From contig JBCFYV010011164.1 in the NCBI GenBank assembly GCA_039000515.1, forward strand, positions 50,133,723 through 50,197,722: 64,000 nt of DNA, in the 5' to 3' direction. The stretch is from Timema cristinae (lineage: Eukaryota > Arthropoda > Insecta > Phasmatodea > Timematidae). A program made the translations under genes and the position numbers. Positions 1 through 10,859 of the stretch are shown here, in pieces (position 1 is the first letter of the stretch; every line of letters begins with the position of its first letter). Under the pieces are notes generated by a model that was not told where the DNA came from, searched no databases, and saw only the letters and a list, made by a program, of their open reading frames with translations.

Positions 1-163
1 CTGTGATGTCTTACTGTATTGCTGGAGTAGCTCTATGGCCACTGTGATGTCTTACTGTATTGCTGGAGTAGCTCTATGGCCACTGTGATGTCTTACTGTA
101 TTGCTGGAGTAGCTCTATGGCCACTGTGATGTCTGACTGTATTGCTGGAGTAGCTCTATAGAC
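1..163. repeat. 41-bp tandem repeat, four copies
   Basis: A unit beginning CTGTGATGTCTTACTG recurs at 1, 42, 83 and 124, an exact 41-bp period. The first three copies look identical. The fourth has a T-to-G change (GTCTGACTG) and then decays after GCTCTATAG. The window starts inside the array, so its true length is unknown. Each unit contains a (A)CTGTAT...GGAGTAG core, and I see no coding potential because the period is not a multiple of three. Confidence 0.95.
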
Positions 164-775
164 AAGTCCTACTTTCTTGCTGAAATGCTTTATTGCCAGT
201 TTAGCTCCTCTCTGGGGACAGAATGTCTTAATTTATATGCCTTTACATACACAACACTAAATACAATATCTCTGAGGCGTCATCGCCCAACCACCTATCA
301 GAAACGTACTTTCAAATCCGGATGTGTGATGTGTAAGCAAGTTAGGACAGGATATTACCGTGCTCGTAATCATCTGAGTCTCGTGTACTAAAACACTTGA
401 GGTGATTCGTCCGACAAGCTTCTCCTAGAGGGTGGAGGGGCAGGTGGAGTGGGGGGAGTAATCTGGGATTGTCAGCTCTTGGTTCACAACAGTGTTGTCA
501 TAGCACTACCTCTTTTTTTCGATAATTTAGAACATGAATGGTCACTGCATGGCTCACCCGAGAGTTGTCACTTGGGTTTGAATCCTGGATACTAAGATTC
601 ATAGAATATTTAATAATTTAAAATAATAAACTTATTACACTCGTCACAAAGTGTTTATTGTAGCGCATACTATTAGGCCTGTATTTACAAAATGGGTTCT
701 TAGAAGAAAAAAAAGTAGTACTAGGCAATTTAATGAAATAATTTGAGTGGTGAAAGTTTAAGGGCTCTTTTATTA
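164..775. other. Unassigned sequence with one tRNA-like B box
   Basis: No gene is visible. A short G-rich stretch lies at 431-460. Around 566-592 the sequence GGGTTTGAATCCTGG looks like a pol III B box, so a worn SINE head on the plus strand is possible. The rest is ordinary AT-rich DNA. Confidence 0.3.
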
Positions 776-1020
776 TCTTAGCATCGAGTTATACTATCCG
801 TTCGCGGTATAATCACATGTATTAATCACGCTAATTAGTTAGGGATTAAGAAAGTTGAATTTAGAGGAAGTGCACTCATATTTGCGTAGAGAGAGTTGGA
901 AACAATTTATAATAAAACTAATCTTCTGTACACCTGATGGAGATCGAATCCCGATCTTCCTGTAATTAACGATCTAATCTACGACGAGATTGACTCCTCA
1001 GGGATAATGCTAGCACCGGA
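776..1020 (-). repeat. SINE-A copy, diverged
   Basis: Read on the minus strand, this has the layout shared by the SINE-A copies in this window: a tRNA-like head, a B box (GATTCGATC type, near 950), a middle with the GCAAATATGAG/TGCACTTCC blocks, and a 3' end related to the CGTATAACCCG tail near 780-815. The copy is diverged. The best preserved relative is at 55505-55747. Confidence 0.6.
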
Positions 1021-1165
1021 ACAGGTTTTTAGAGTTATTTATTTGTAGTAAAAAAAGTATTACTTTCCACATTTGTGGTCACATGGTCCAATGCCTCATT
1101 CGCATTCCTTATTCTGCGTATAGCTCAAACGGGGGGTGAGAAGCCAAGGAAAAAAAATAGTGGAT

Positions 1166-1216
1166 TTTTTTTACCACCGCGTCTTACTACCCGCTCGGGT
1201 TATATGCTAATTTTGT
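1166..1216 (-). repeat. Isolated SINE 3' tail
   Basis: ACCGCGTCTTACTACCCGCT followed by CGGGTTATATGC is the reverse complement of the 3' domain that ends both SINE-A and SINE-B here. No head is attached, so this is a 5'-truncated insertion. Confidence 0.7.
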
Positions 1217-1591
1217 GGATTAAAATCATCAGTAAGGCATCCATTTTCTAAGTTGGTCTTTTTGGGTTAAGGCCCTCTCTGGCGGTGTTGAGCTTTCAGC
1301 TCTCAAAATAGATGGCGTTGCTAAAGTTATACAACTGGTGGATTCCAACCATCAGGTTGGCAGAATAACTACTGGTTTGTTTAAACAATTGGGAGGCTGG
1401 CTGACTGCGACCGGTAATCAGTAAAGGCCGCAAGAAAACTTTTCCTATAACTGATAGAGAGAGATAAGAAGTGTAGAGCAGGACCGTAAAGTGTGTAGGC
1501 GACCAAGTTGGACTAAACGTGGGGAAATAAAACGTCAAGATACAATCATACTCTCGAGCAGAAAAATTAGCCTATCCGTCCCAGCTAGCTA

Positions 1592-2207
1592 TACGCTTAC
1601 CTTTGGGGTTCAAATCCCTGCTGAGGGTATTTTGGGCAGATATTATTGAATCGTTTCCTTCTACTCTCCCACTCAAATGTGGGTACATTTCCTTCATTAA
1701 TTCTGCCTGATTAGGTATGAACTAATTACGCCAGTGGGTAAGGGATGAATACGTTTCAATTTAGAGGAAGTGTAGTCGCATTCGCTGGCGAGAGAGTGGG
1801 AAAATATTTAGGAAATATCACCCGATCATGATCTCCCAGTCATCGGCAGACTAGTCTATTGTGAGAGTGACGCCTTAGACCATGTGGCCACCAAAGTGGG
1901 ATTTACCTATACTCATATCTAAAAATAACTAAACGATTAAAAATAACATGACTTACAAAATCTTTAAAAATTACGTAAGCTAGAGAGTTGGGAGGGAGCT
2001 TACGAAAATTATTTTGATCACCCACGTGAGGGAGGGAGGATCTAAAATCATGTAAAAAAGCCTTACGTAATTTAAGGATGGCCCCCTTGCAATAAAAACT
2101 ATGGGCCATAGATACAAGGCCTAGCAGCCGGGTCATGTTATATAGAAGAGTAGAAACAAACTCAGGTCATTGCTTTATAAATCGCCTTTTTAAAAAAGTC
2201 TTGAACT
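1592..2207. other. Copy-specific segment of the TTAA element with two opposed SINE-A fragments
   Basis: Homology with copy 2 stops near 1592 and resumes near 2208. Between these points copy 1 carries a plus-strand SINE-A fragment (about 1600-1715, B box GGGGTTCAAATCC) and a minus-strand SINE-A fragment (about 1730-1900). Some 300 bases of unassigned sequence follow. In copy 2 the same place holds a tandem array (60031-60567). Confidence 0.7.
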
Positions 2208-2571
2208 ATTTTTTTCAAATAAATATCTGGGTAGTGTAGTGATAAATAATACTGTATACTTATTTATCGGAGAAAAAAATTATTTAAGGTAAAATTAGAG
2301 AACTCATTTTTGAAGATTTTGTCACTAACTATAAAAACCTATATGAGAGAGTAGCTTACGATTTTGTCGTACCATTTATTTATGTTTTATTGGTAAGCAG
2401 GTCAAATAAAAAATAACTAAAATTTAATGTGCTAAATTTGGCCACTGTGCTTTGGCTAATTTTTAAAATTTAAAGGCTAAGGGGCAATAACATATTTTAA
2501 AAGCAGTTTCATTTCGAAGACTATAACAATTTTGACTATAAATATATGTTATTTTTATTACTGATATTACC

Positions 2572-2812
2572 ACGTCATACTACCTGTTCATGTTATACGC
2601 ATATATGATAATCTAATTGGGTGGTAATGAGGAAAGAAGCATTTGAGAGGTTATCTACCAGCATTTTTATTTTGGAAGATGGGGAAACAATTTAGGAAAA
2701 ACTACCCTCAATAGACTCGACCAGGATTTGCACCCCAAGTGCTCCGCTATCAGCAGGCCAATTTAACACTAGTGACACCTTAGACCACTCAGCCACTGAA
2801 GTGGGTATCTGT
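2572..2812 (-). repeat. SINE-A copy inside the TTAA element
   Basis: On the minus strand it starts with a tRNA-like head containing GTGGCTGAGTGGTCTAAGG and ends near the CACGTCATAC tail. The orthologous copy in the inverted TTAA element is at 59437-59662, so this insertion pre-dates duplication of the host element. Confidence 0.75.
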
Positions 2813-2937
2813 TATTTAATACGGTGTTTACAGTTTTCAAACATCTATAGGATTTACACAATATTCCAGAAATAAATGTTTTTGGGAATAACTTTTTATC
2901 CTATTGGTAGAGTTTAACTTTAGTAATATCTCCATGA

Positions 2938-3245
2938 TGTCAGGCTGCAAGCAGGCTATACCAATCGAAAGGCTGCCGTATGTTGGCAAAGATAGGGCCA
3001 ACATTTTCAAGCTGAGGGTGCCATGTGGTTAGCACAACGAGCCCTCCAGACTTCTATCTCAGTTTTCTAGACTGAAGCGCTACTTATTCATTCAATTATC
3101 TCCTCATTTGTCCTCACGAGGTTGATTTTGGTTCCGTTTCAGACCCACTGCTTCACAGACAGAATTAGGGGCACTGGGGATCGAACTTGGGACTTCAGTA
3201 TCTGAAGCCAGTAAATCTGACCACTATATAACAGAGCCGGTCGGG
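2938..3245 (-). repeat. SINE-C copy inside the TTAA element
   Basis: This is a different tRNA-headed SINE. On the minus strand a TATATAGTGGTCAG A-box-like motif is followed by the B box AGTTCGATCCCC, then a body that includes GAAACGGAACCAAAATCAAC and CTCGTGAGGACAAATGAGG. The counterpart in copy 2 is at 59000-59300. I found no other SINE-C in the window. Confidence 0.65.
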
Positions 3246-5252
3246 TATCAAATACTTACTTACTTTATGGCATAGGGAACACAAAAGTTCATTAATTTTA
3301 ATGGTTTTAAATATATATTTACTTATCATCGGCTTCATGTCGTGGTCAATATTGCTAAAGTGCTATGACTGAGCACTGAGTGGGTAAATTAATCAGCTCA
3401 ATAACTTGACTAGTTCGATTCCCTGTTAGGTTGAAATTACTTAGTACTAGCGTGTTACGAACTCGGCCAAGGCACAAGAGATTTTGAACATACAATAAGT
3501 GCGTTACAGAGTGTTAGTAACATTTACTTTCAGCTAAGAGCTTTTCTTTAAAAAAAAAGTACTTGAAATATCAGAATAATCGCTGCATTGTTATATAGAA
3601 GTATTTATTTGTATCTTAATTTTGATATTATTTCTACAGTAAATAAAATAGTATCGCTGCTCATCCATTGTACTTAAATTAGTAGATACAGATAGCCTAA
3701 GCGCCAGTAATATGCATACTATTAAAAAAAACTTACCCTTTACTACAAGAAGTTAAATAATCAATTATATCTTTGATTTTCTTTGTGCGCCCTTTCTTCA
3801 TAAACTTGTTATTCACAAGGATATAAAATAATATTTTGTAAATACTTATCCACCTCAAAATTTATACAATCCCTTGGATTTTGTTCGAAAGCAAAAAGGT
3901 CACATATTGTTAATTATATAAAAAGTAATCACCGTGGGTACTTATTGTTCGGGATTCGATACATTTTTTCCAAAACGAGCGCACAAACTGCGAGAATGCA
4001 ACAGGTTCAAATTAAAAGTAATCACATTTAACACGCTAATAAAATAAAATTAACATTTTCACATCTTGACTACCAAAAACTTCGTTCATTAACTTTTTGA
4101 AAAATAGCTTATTCCAAAGTCCAATGAGAGTCAAATCCTAGACCGTAAAATAAAAACTAGTATATAAAATTATACTGAGAACGTCTCCAAATTACATTTA
4201 GACCAAACTTTATTTAAAATAACTATGTTTGATATGAGCAGGAATGTTTATTTTTATTTATTATAATAGTGGATTAAAAATTCAATGTTCAGTAGTTTTC
4301 ATTTACTTTGAATATTAACACTTATTATTACAACGTGTAGTGCTAAAGAATGAGAAAACTCAAGAAAGAATATAAGATAAGAGTGAAGAATTTTACATGT
4401 TTTACTGTCTCAGTTAAATAAGGGCTAATGTCATAAAACTTTGTGTATGGAGAAGCATGTGGCTTTTTCTTTGAAAATAATGTATCACTAGAGTAATACT
4501 CTCATTGAAGTAAGTAGGGACCAACTATATTTATTCACACAGCAGGAAGACTTTGTGAGTATTTTAGTTACTGAATATATTAAGATGTTTAATTGTTTAT
4601 ATTTAATTACGCAAATTTTCATAGTTGGACATTGGCCCTTCTTATCCTAACTTGCATGGTATTAATGTTTCTTTGACTCAAGAAGGTCACAGAGATTAGT
4701 TTAACCCTCCATTGCCGCCTGCATTCCGATACAGCAGGTTAGCCAACGCTTGCAAAATGATACTAGCTTGTAAATGGGTAATGATCATACTAACGGCACC
4801 TATTATCAGCTAAGACAACTAGTTGCAGAAGGAAAAGTTGTATTTAAAACCATGTATTTTGACTAGAGAGTCGACTTGGGAGTCGTTAGAGCTCAATATC
4901 GTTGTGATTATTGAAGCTAACCCAAATTAAAAAATATGTCTAAAAAGAAAAAGAAATTATTCATTAAATAGAATGTTATAAACAAACACTCTAGCTTAAT
5001 TGTACAAAGAAAATAAATAAATCCATTAATAATTTTTGTTTTCCCATTTAAAATGCATTGAAATGGAAACATTTTAATGAAAATATTTCAATAACTATTT
5101 TTAGCATGGTTTGAAAATTCCATAAGAATTATGAAATATGCCCAGATATGTTACTAAAATAAATAAAAAACAACAAGGTTGAATTATTAAATATATTTTG
5201 TTCTAAATTCTTTTGTTTAGAACCGTGCATTTATGGGTAGGCAGGGCCTTAA

Positions 5253-5780
5253 TAAGTAGAACTGAACACACAAGTTCGATACGTATCGTAATCTCGTGTC
5301 CTCCGTTTTAATATGGATACGCAGTGATGGTACGGAAACAAACCAGGCAGTGTTGCACCGTATCGTATCACTAGATGACACGATACGCGGATACGCATTA
5401 GTGGATACCCGCCTTCAGACTTCCGTACCTCTCAGCCGTAACAAATGGACAAAATGTCCCAAGTAAACCAAGTTAATAGATAGGATATAAAACACGAGCC
5501 CTGTGTTTTATGAAATATGAATCCATTTCATCGAGTTGCGCGACAAAGAGAGGGGATCGGGTGTCTCATTATCAGTTATTCCATTTCCCACACGAGCGAT
5601 CCTCATAAAACTACTAGCCCCAGTTTATGATCCTCCAACCCCAGCTAGTGCGCACGCAGGCTGAGCTGGTTGCCATGGTTACGCGACAAGGGGGGTGGGA
5701 GATGTAATCGCTCGGCTTTACAGCCTGCGGACAGCTCAATTAGGCCGCCAGGATGCGGTGACTCGGACCCGGCAGAATGA
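5253..5780. other. CpG-richer patch with clustered GATACG motifs
   Basis: Outside the TTAA element the base composition rises in GC. Between 5278 and 5420 the hexamer GATACG or its complement recurs, including the perfect palindrome CGATACGTATCG at 5278. From 5640 to 5780 CpG dinucleotides are frequent. No open frame or recognised element is present. It may be a transposon subterminal region or a regulatory patch, and I cannot tell which. Confidence 0.35.
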
Positions 5781-6777
5781 ATAACATCGGCTCCTGGGAC
5801 TGCCTTTGTCAAGAGCAGTGCGTTGCATTCGGACTTTTCTATTATTCTGTACTAACTTAATACCGTATGGACCTGTCGCTGTCAAAACTTATCAACGGAT
5901 CTCGACCAAACTTGGAAAAACACACAGGTAGCCCGAGAATAGCTCAGGTTAAGAATTTCTATAAAGTTCTGGCCCGCCATTTTGTGGCCAGGGGTGTTCA
6001 AATGATTTAAGTTAATGTCATTCGATAATACAAATTTATCACATTATTTAAAAAATTGTATACAGTAGTTATAAGGTATGAATAGTGAGTGATTCAATGA
6101 TTTAAATCATTACAGTTATTGGTTATAAGGGGTCAAAACTACTATTTTATGCTTTTTGCATACCATTGTTAAGGTAAAGTAATTATTGTATGGGGTTGAA
6201 ATTTAATAGCCCTATAAATAGACATGCACGAGATCTACAAAATGAATTTTTAAAATATTAAAAATAAAATAAGAAACGGAATACTTCAAAGAATGTTTTG
6301 AACAAATATTTAATCAATATTAAGAGAATATTTGAGATAAAATTTTACATTATGTTTAATATGCTTTTATTATTTTATATTAAACTCCAATCCCTGAAGA
6401 TGTACCTTTAGGTACTTTGGGATTGTAATACAAAATCATTGGCGTAATTGTAATAATAATTATTATAAATATTAATTTATTATAATATAGTAAATAATAA
6501 TATGTAATATTATATGCCTCTATGATTATAATATATTATTAATATTTCATTATATACAGCTCATATGAATGTCTAGTTATATTAAATTTCAGCATATATA
6601 TTAAAAACTTTACCCTATCAATGGTACACAAAAATAATAAAATATCAAGTGTGACCTATAACTCGTAAACTGTAATTATTTGAAACCAATGACTCCCCTT
6701 TTTATAGCTTAATTAATTATACAGTCTAAAATTCTATTGTGATCCAGGGAGTAGATATACATTTTGACCATAACCTG
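5781..6777. other. AT-rich unassigned DNA with a short hairpin
   Basis: No gene or known repeat is recognised. A compact inverted repeat at 6388-6425 pairs CAATCCC with GGGATTG and GTACCT with AGGTAC around a two-base centre. The flanks are runs of A and T. Confidence 0.4.
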
Positions 6778-7250
6778 GTAGACGTGGAAGTACATTTGAA
6801 GCTGAAGAAAGTAATAGGAGGAAACGTCAGAGAGATGAGGAAAGATAAGGAACCGGAAAATAGATTCATGGCAAAATGGGAGAGGGGGGAAGAAAACGAG
6901 GGGGTGAATGAAAAGTAGATAAAGATGAGGAACAGTCTTAAGGAAGCTGTGAAGGAAAATGCTGGACTCAGGATGTACAGAAGACTGAATAATGAGTTAA
7001 GAAGAATTACCTAACGGACTAGAAAATATTGTAGGAAGGGAAAATGTAGAGAGATAAATAAGTTAGAGAGTGAGGAAAGTTTGAAAATATGTACAGAGTG
7101 GCCATGAAGCTAGTGTTCGAAGGAAAGAAGAGCAGAACGAGAATATAATAATGAGGACGGATGGCGTGGTAGTTAGCAAACCTCCTGATGGTATGAAAAG
7201 GTGGAAATAATTTGTATAATGGCTGTGGAGGAGGAGACATGCGATTCATA
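6778..7250 (+). pseudogene. LINE ORF2 fragment (decayed)
   Basis: One frame from about 6785 to 7180 reads as protein-like, charged sequence interrupted by stop codons near 6918, 7012, 7105 and 7111. Segments such as NNELRRIT and CREINKLESEE resemble the region before or within the reverse transcriptase of non-LTR elements often annotated as endonuclease-reverse transcriptase in arthropods. It appears to belong to the same family as 10860-11685, but covers a more upstream part. It is clearly dead. The assignment rests on remembered family style, not on a search. Confidence 0.5.
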
Positions 7251-7526
7251 CACAGTTACAATTGTTTCTGTAAATAATGTCTGGATGAAGAAACCCAATT
7301 CATAGAACTGTAGAGATTGTCTTGTGTAAATTAGACTAAGTTTTTTTTATGTATCTGTTGTGTTTTTTATTTTTGTTTGTGGACCCTACTAAGATAGTGT
7401 AGAGTGCTCCCTATAGAAATAGATTAGGGACAGTGTATAAAGACAATCGTAGAATCAACGATCAAATAAATTGATTCCTTATTTAATTCTGAGTGTGTCT
7501 CCCTCCTAGCTTTAAGGTAGTGCTCT
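7251..7526. other. Unassigned
   Basis: AT-rich sequence with long T runs near 7340-7375 and a polyadenylation-like AATAAA near 7465. This could be a worn retroelement 3' end, but no boundary or target duplication is visible. Confidence 0.25.
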
Positions 7527-7562
7527 TGGCCGGCTGCCTTAGTTTTCCTGACCTTGCAAGGT
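7527..7562 (+). repeat. Dispersed motif with ACCTTGCAAGGT palindrome, copy 1
   Basis: The block CTTGGCCGGCTGCC, about 13 bases, then GACCTTGCAAGGT also occurs at 8311-8352 and 10049-10092. It abuts the left end of MITE-like copy M1. The twelve-base core at 7551-7562 is a perfect palindrome. Confidence 0.6.
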
Positions 7563-8310
7563 ATATTCCGTTCACGATAGGTTTTTACCTGGATGACACG
7601 TTTTGAGTTGCCAACACTTGTAAAAGATCACAGTTTTGTTATAAATGTAAAGATCTTTAATTACCTGTTATATATTACATTAAAAATAACGTAAACTTAA
7701 GTTTTCTCATACTATTTCATTTTTTTTAAATAATCTTTTTATCCAACTTGAAACAACATTTTAAACATAATTAAAAGTACTTATTTTTCGTTTTGGAACG
7801 TTACTGTTTTTGTGTAATATAGTGCACACATCAATATATTTTAATACAGGCACCGTATTTACCTGGAAAATAGAGAATTGTTATTTATTTTACATACAAT
7901 AAATGATTTTATGATTATTTTATTATATTTTGAAATATTTAACTGAATAAAATATTTTCATCAACTGCGTGCCTGCATCATTGTAAAAAAACTTGTTTAC
8001 CGTTATGTTCAATCATATGGTTTAGATTCGTCAGCCGCCATTTTGAAGCTATATTCGTTAGAAGTTTTTGTGAAAGTGGTGGTAGTATTTTTTTAAAGGG
8101 GAATAAAACTATAAATAAACTTTGTGTCCGATCTCAAATAAATATATAAATAATATTGGCTTAAATTACTGTGGTTAACTATCACATTAATATATAACCA
8201 TCTATTTTTATTACAGTGATCCAAAGTGATAGATGTCAGCTGTTGGCGTAGTGATATATTAGGGATTGTTTCTAGTAACATTTCGAGCTGCTATGCAGGT
8301 AAACTTAGCT
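7563..8310 (+). mobile_element. MITE-like element family M, copy M1
   Basis: The left end ATTCCGTTCACGATAGG starts at 7565, and an imperfect inverted partner (AGGTAAACTTAGCT) closes the right side at 8310, where the final CGTGAA is missing. The other copies are M2 27588-28358, M3 49261-50014 (inverted) and M4 54645-55407, with a split copy M5 at 17497-19590. No protein is encoded. The body contains GCCGCCATTTTG at 8034-8045, a YY1/Pho-type site on the minus strand. Confidence 0.8.
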
Positions 8311-8352
8311 GGCCCTTGGCGTCTGCCTCTGCATCCTTGACCTTGCAAGGTA
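8311..8352 (+). repeat. Dispersed motif with ACCTTGCAAGGT palindrome, copy 2
   Basis: GGCCCTTGGCGTCTGCCTCT then TTGACCTTGCAAGGT lies directly against the right end of M1, so M1 is bracketed by two copies of the motif in the same orientation. The palindrome is at 8340-8351. Confidence 0.6.
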
Positions 8353-9128
8353 GCGCTGAACAGATCACAACCTACATCTCTAACCGCTAGAGGCCACAAC
8401 AAGTGGGAAGAGGGTGGGCGGAATCAAAATTAATTTAATGTAAAAACAATTAAAAGGATAATTTACAAGTTTGACAAAAGTAGAATTATTTATTCAAAAT
8501 AAGACAACAGAGGTATAAGTAATACATGGCCTTACAAGGAGAACTGAGTAGTGTTTAAAATAATCTAATAATATAAGAGTTATAACATACATTATTTATT
8601 TATATGAATTAGTCTGGAAGAGACTCAAGAGAAATATCGAAATCGTTAATATAATAATAAAGAGCTTAAAGTGCTCCTCTACTTGGTTAACAAAGCACCA
8701 AAATCACCCTTGTGAATTCAGACTAAACAAACAGATTAAATCATTAAACCTTAAATTAAATTTAATCTCAAATATCAATTCTAAAAAGGAAAAAAATACA
8801 CAAAGGTTTGATCCCCCAACATAACCCAAAATTTTGTGGGACTATTACTTCCACCAACGTTGAAGTAATTGAGAAGTTTTCATATAGTTATATTTATCAT
8901 TATAATAGAAAACACAGCAATATAGCATTAGAAAAACGGGTAGTTTCTCACTAAAAATATCGGTTATTGTTTAAAGTTATAACTTATAACATTAAGTGTT
9001 CCATAAAACAATTTAACTTCCAAAATAAATCTTATAGTGAGAATTACTAACGCCTACATCAACGATTTTAATCACATAATTAACTAAGTGTTCAAACACC
9101 AAACCCATTATAGATCATAATATATAAG
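8353..9128. other. AT-rich unassigned DNA
   Basis: A short GC-richer start (8353-8425) leads into AT-rich sequence with no coding potential on either strand. No terminal repeats were recognised. Confidence 0.4.
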
Positions 9129-9140
9129 TATTTAACAAAA

Positions 9141-9465
9141 AGGGGGACCTGGTGGTCTAAGCGTAAGGTGTCAGACTTCTGTGCTGGAGGTCTGGGGTTC
9201 AATCCTAGGTCCCGGCACAGATTTATCTGATTGCCAAACCCTTCCTTAACCTCTAACAATACGTGTATTAATCACAACTTGTGAATGTGTGGAATGCCAG
9301 GCCTCCACCGTGGTTCGGACTCCACGTTAAACTGTAAGTTCTCTATTTCATCTCACTATCACCCTACTATTACACATTAGCGTGAGTATAACCCGAACGA
9401 GTAGTAAGACGCGGTGCTAATAATAATAATAATAATAATAATATTAATAATAATAATAATAATAA
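9141..9465 (+). repeat. SINE-B, full length with target-site duplication
   Basis: A tRNA-like head (GACCTGGTGGTCTAAGCG A-box region and B box GGGGTTCAATCC) is followed by a body with CACCGTGGTTCGGACTCCAC. The 3' domain is GTATAACCCGAACGAGTAG then TAAGACGCGGTGC, and the tail is (AAT)n. The insertion is bracketed by the exact 12-bp duplication TATTTAACAAAA at 9129-9140 and 9466-9477. This defines both ends of the family. Confidence 0.92.
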
Positions 9466-9477
9466 TATTTAACAAAA

Positions 9478-10048
9478 TAAGTTAGTTTTTATTTTCCCAT
9501 CATGAAGTGAATATGTCTACGTCCAGATGAGGACCTCTCGTGGTTGAGTTGTAATTAATAGTAAAACATTATTGCTGAGCGCCAGCTATATATAGGTCTA
9601 GTTGCTTTACTCAAGGAAGGAGACATCTTCATATTTGAAGTATAACGGTCATGTTGCGAACACGTGATAGAGTTATGATTTTCTTTGGAACACCCGTTGC
9701 TTTCTTGACACGTCATCCGGAGATCCGGCGATTTGGCACTGTAGATCGTGTGAGGTTTTCTGTCGGTCGGCTAAGCCAATCGGCGTAGGCCTAGATCACC
9801 TCGTGGAGCGTCTCGTCGATCCACTTTTCAAAGATGTGTCATTCTTTACTTCAGCATGAAATTATGTGTGAACCAGTCGTGTGAAGGTTGTCGGCCGTGG
9901 AACTCGTGCTAAGCCAGATGATACAATGAGTGAGTAAATCACATATTTTAGACATAGTAAGTTATTGTAAAATTTTGATATTGCATGATGTCTATTATTA
10001 TGGGCGGGTAGTATTGATGTACATTAGCTAGCATTGCTAATGTTACAG
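9478..10048. other. Unassigned, moderately GC-rich, with a TATA box
   Basis: The sequence CTATATATAGG at 9587-9597 is a good TATA motif, followed by CpG-containing sequence up to about 9930. The arrangement resembles an LTR or a promoter with a 5' UTR. I could not find matching terminal dinucleotides with a target duplication, and there is no convincing open frame. Confidence 0.3.
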
Positions 10049-10859
10049 CGGCCTTGGCCGGCTGCCTCTGAATTCTTGACCTTGCAAGGTAATACCCTCT
10101 GCCATCTGCCTCAACGTTTGCTCAGGCCTCATCAATCTAAATTAGAGCACTTCTCCATGACCCATTCAAAGGGGAGAGGGAAGAAGCCAGTGAAGCCCAC
10201 TGACGCCGGCTATTTCTCAACAACAAACTCCCTCTACTCCTCCAACCATTAACTCACCTTGCTAACGTCCTCAATACACCCAATCCTCGGCCTCATTTCC
10301 AGCCACCCTTCAGACCCCCGGTAATTCTCCTCCACCTCGATCCCCTGGGACCACCAGACATCCTCAGACAAGCTGCCTCTTCCTCGGACGAAGACGAGAA
10401 TACTCCACACAAGCACCCTCGCACCCAGTAAGCTCGGCCTCCACATCTCTACCCTTCCATTCGTCCTCCCCTCCCATAACTGGATCCGCAATAACATGAC
10501 TTCATAACAATAGGGCAGAGAACAAAGGAACACATAACCGAGAAAAAGAAAATCAACACATACTTAACCCTGATAAAACATCGGGATTGACGAATTATCG
10601 AAATAGGTGCTAATAAGCTTGGGAGAAAGAGGTGGGAGGAAGACAGTATATGCAATGAGAGAGGTGAATGGCCGGATGATTTTTTGTCATAGGTCATGCA
10701 TGACTAATTGAGAAGATGAGAAACACCAGGAAATGTGAGGAATTAAGCATCCTAATAAAATAAGTAGAGGGATGGGAACCGGAGGGAAAGAATACGGATT
10801 GGGAGTGAGATTACAAAGGAAAGTAGGATTGGAAGGGGAGACAAGCTTGTTGTCGCCCC
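10049..10859 (+). repeat. Possible LINE 5' part, starting with the dispersed palindrome motif
   Basis: The region begins with the third copy of the dispersed block (palindrome at 10079-10090). It continues into a C-rich, CpG-containing stretch to about 10480, unlike the surrounding AT-rich DNA. It lies upstream of the recognisable LINE 3' portion in the same orientation, so it may be a 5' UTR or ORF1 remnant of that element with an internal deletion. No ORF1 motif is visible, so this is inference. Confidence 0.3.

Larger units (their letters stand above)
1271..5248. mobile_element. TTAA-flanked non-autonomous DNA transposon, copy 1
   Basis: The element runs between TTAA duplications at 1267-1270 and 5249-5252. 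The right terminus is GGGTAGGCAGGGCC (5235-5248). The left terminus starts GGCCCT but lacks nine bases of the inverted repeat seen intact in copy 2. Copy 2 is the reverse complement at 56988-60903. Where they align the two look almost identical, for example 4700-4790 against 57480-57540. No open frame over about 80 codons lies inside, so no transposase is encoded. A TTAA target suggests piggyBac or Kolobok. The GG start fits Kolobok somewhat better than the CC start usual in piggyBac, and I cannot decide between them. Two SINEs (2572-2812 and 2938-3245) are present in both copies and so are older than the spread of the element. Confidence 0.85.

Noticed and set aside
5669..5682. RFX X-box-like GTTGCCATGGTTAC in the CpG-rich patch
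   Set aside because: It fits the degenerate consensus on the minus strand, but about one such match is expected by chance in 64 kb on two strands.
8353..10048. A second solo LTR around the TATA box at 9587
   Set aside because: The layout (AT-rich, TATA, GC-richer) is suggestive, but no TG...CA ends with a matching target duplication could be found, and a SINE-B lies within the interval.
10034..10533. Small frames on both strands in the C-rich stretch
   Set aside because: They overlap one another on opposite strands, are proline- and arginine-rich by composition, and lie in probable retroelement DNA.
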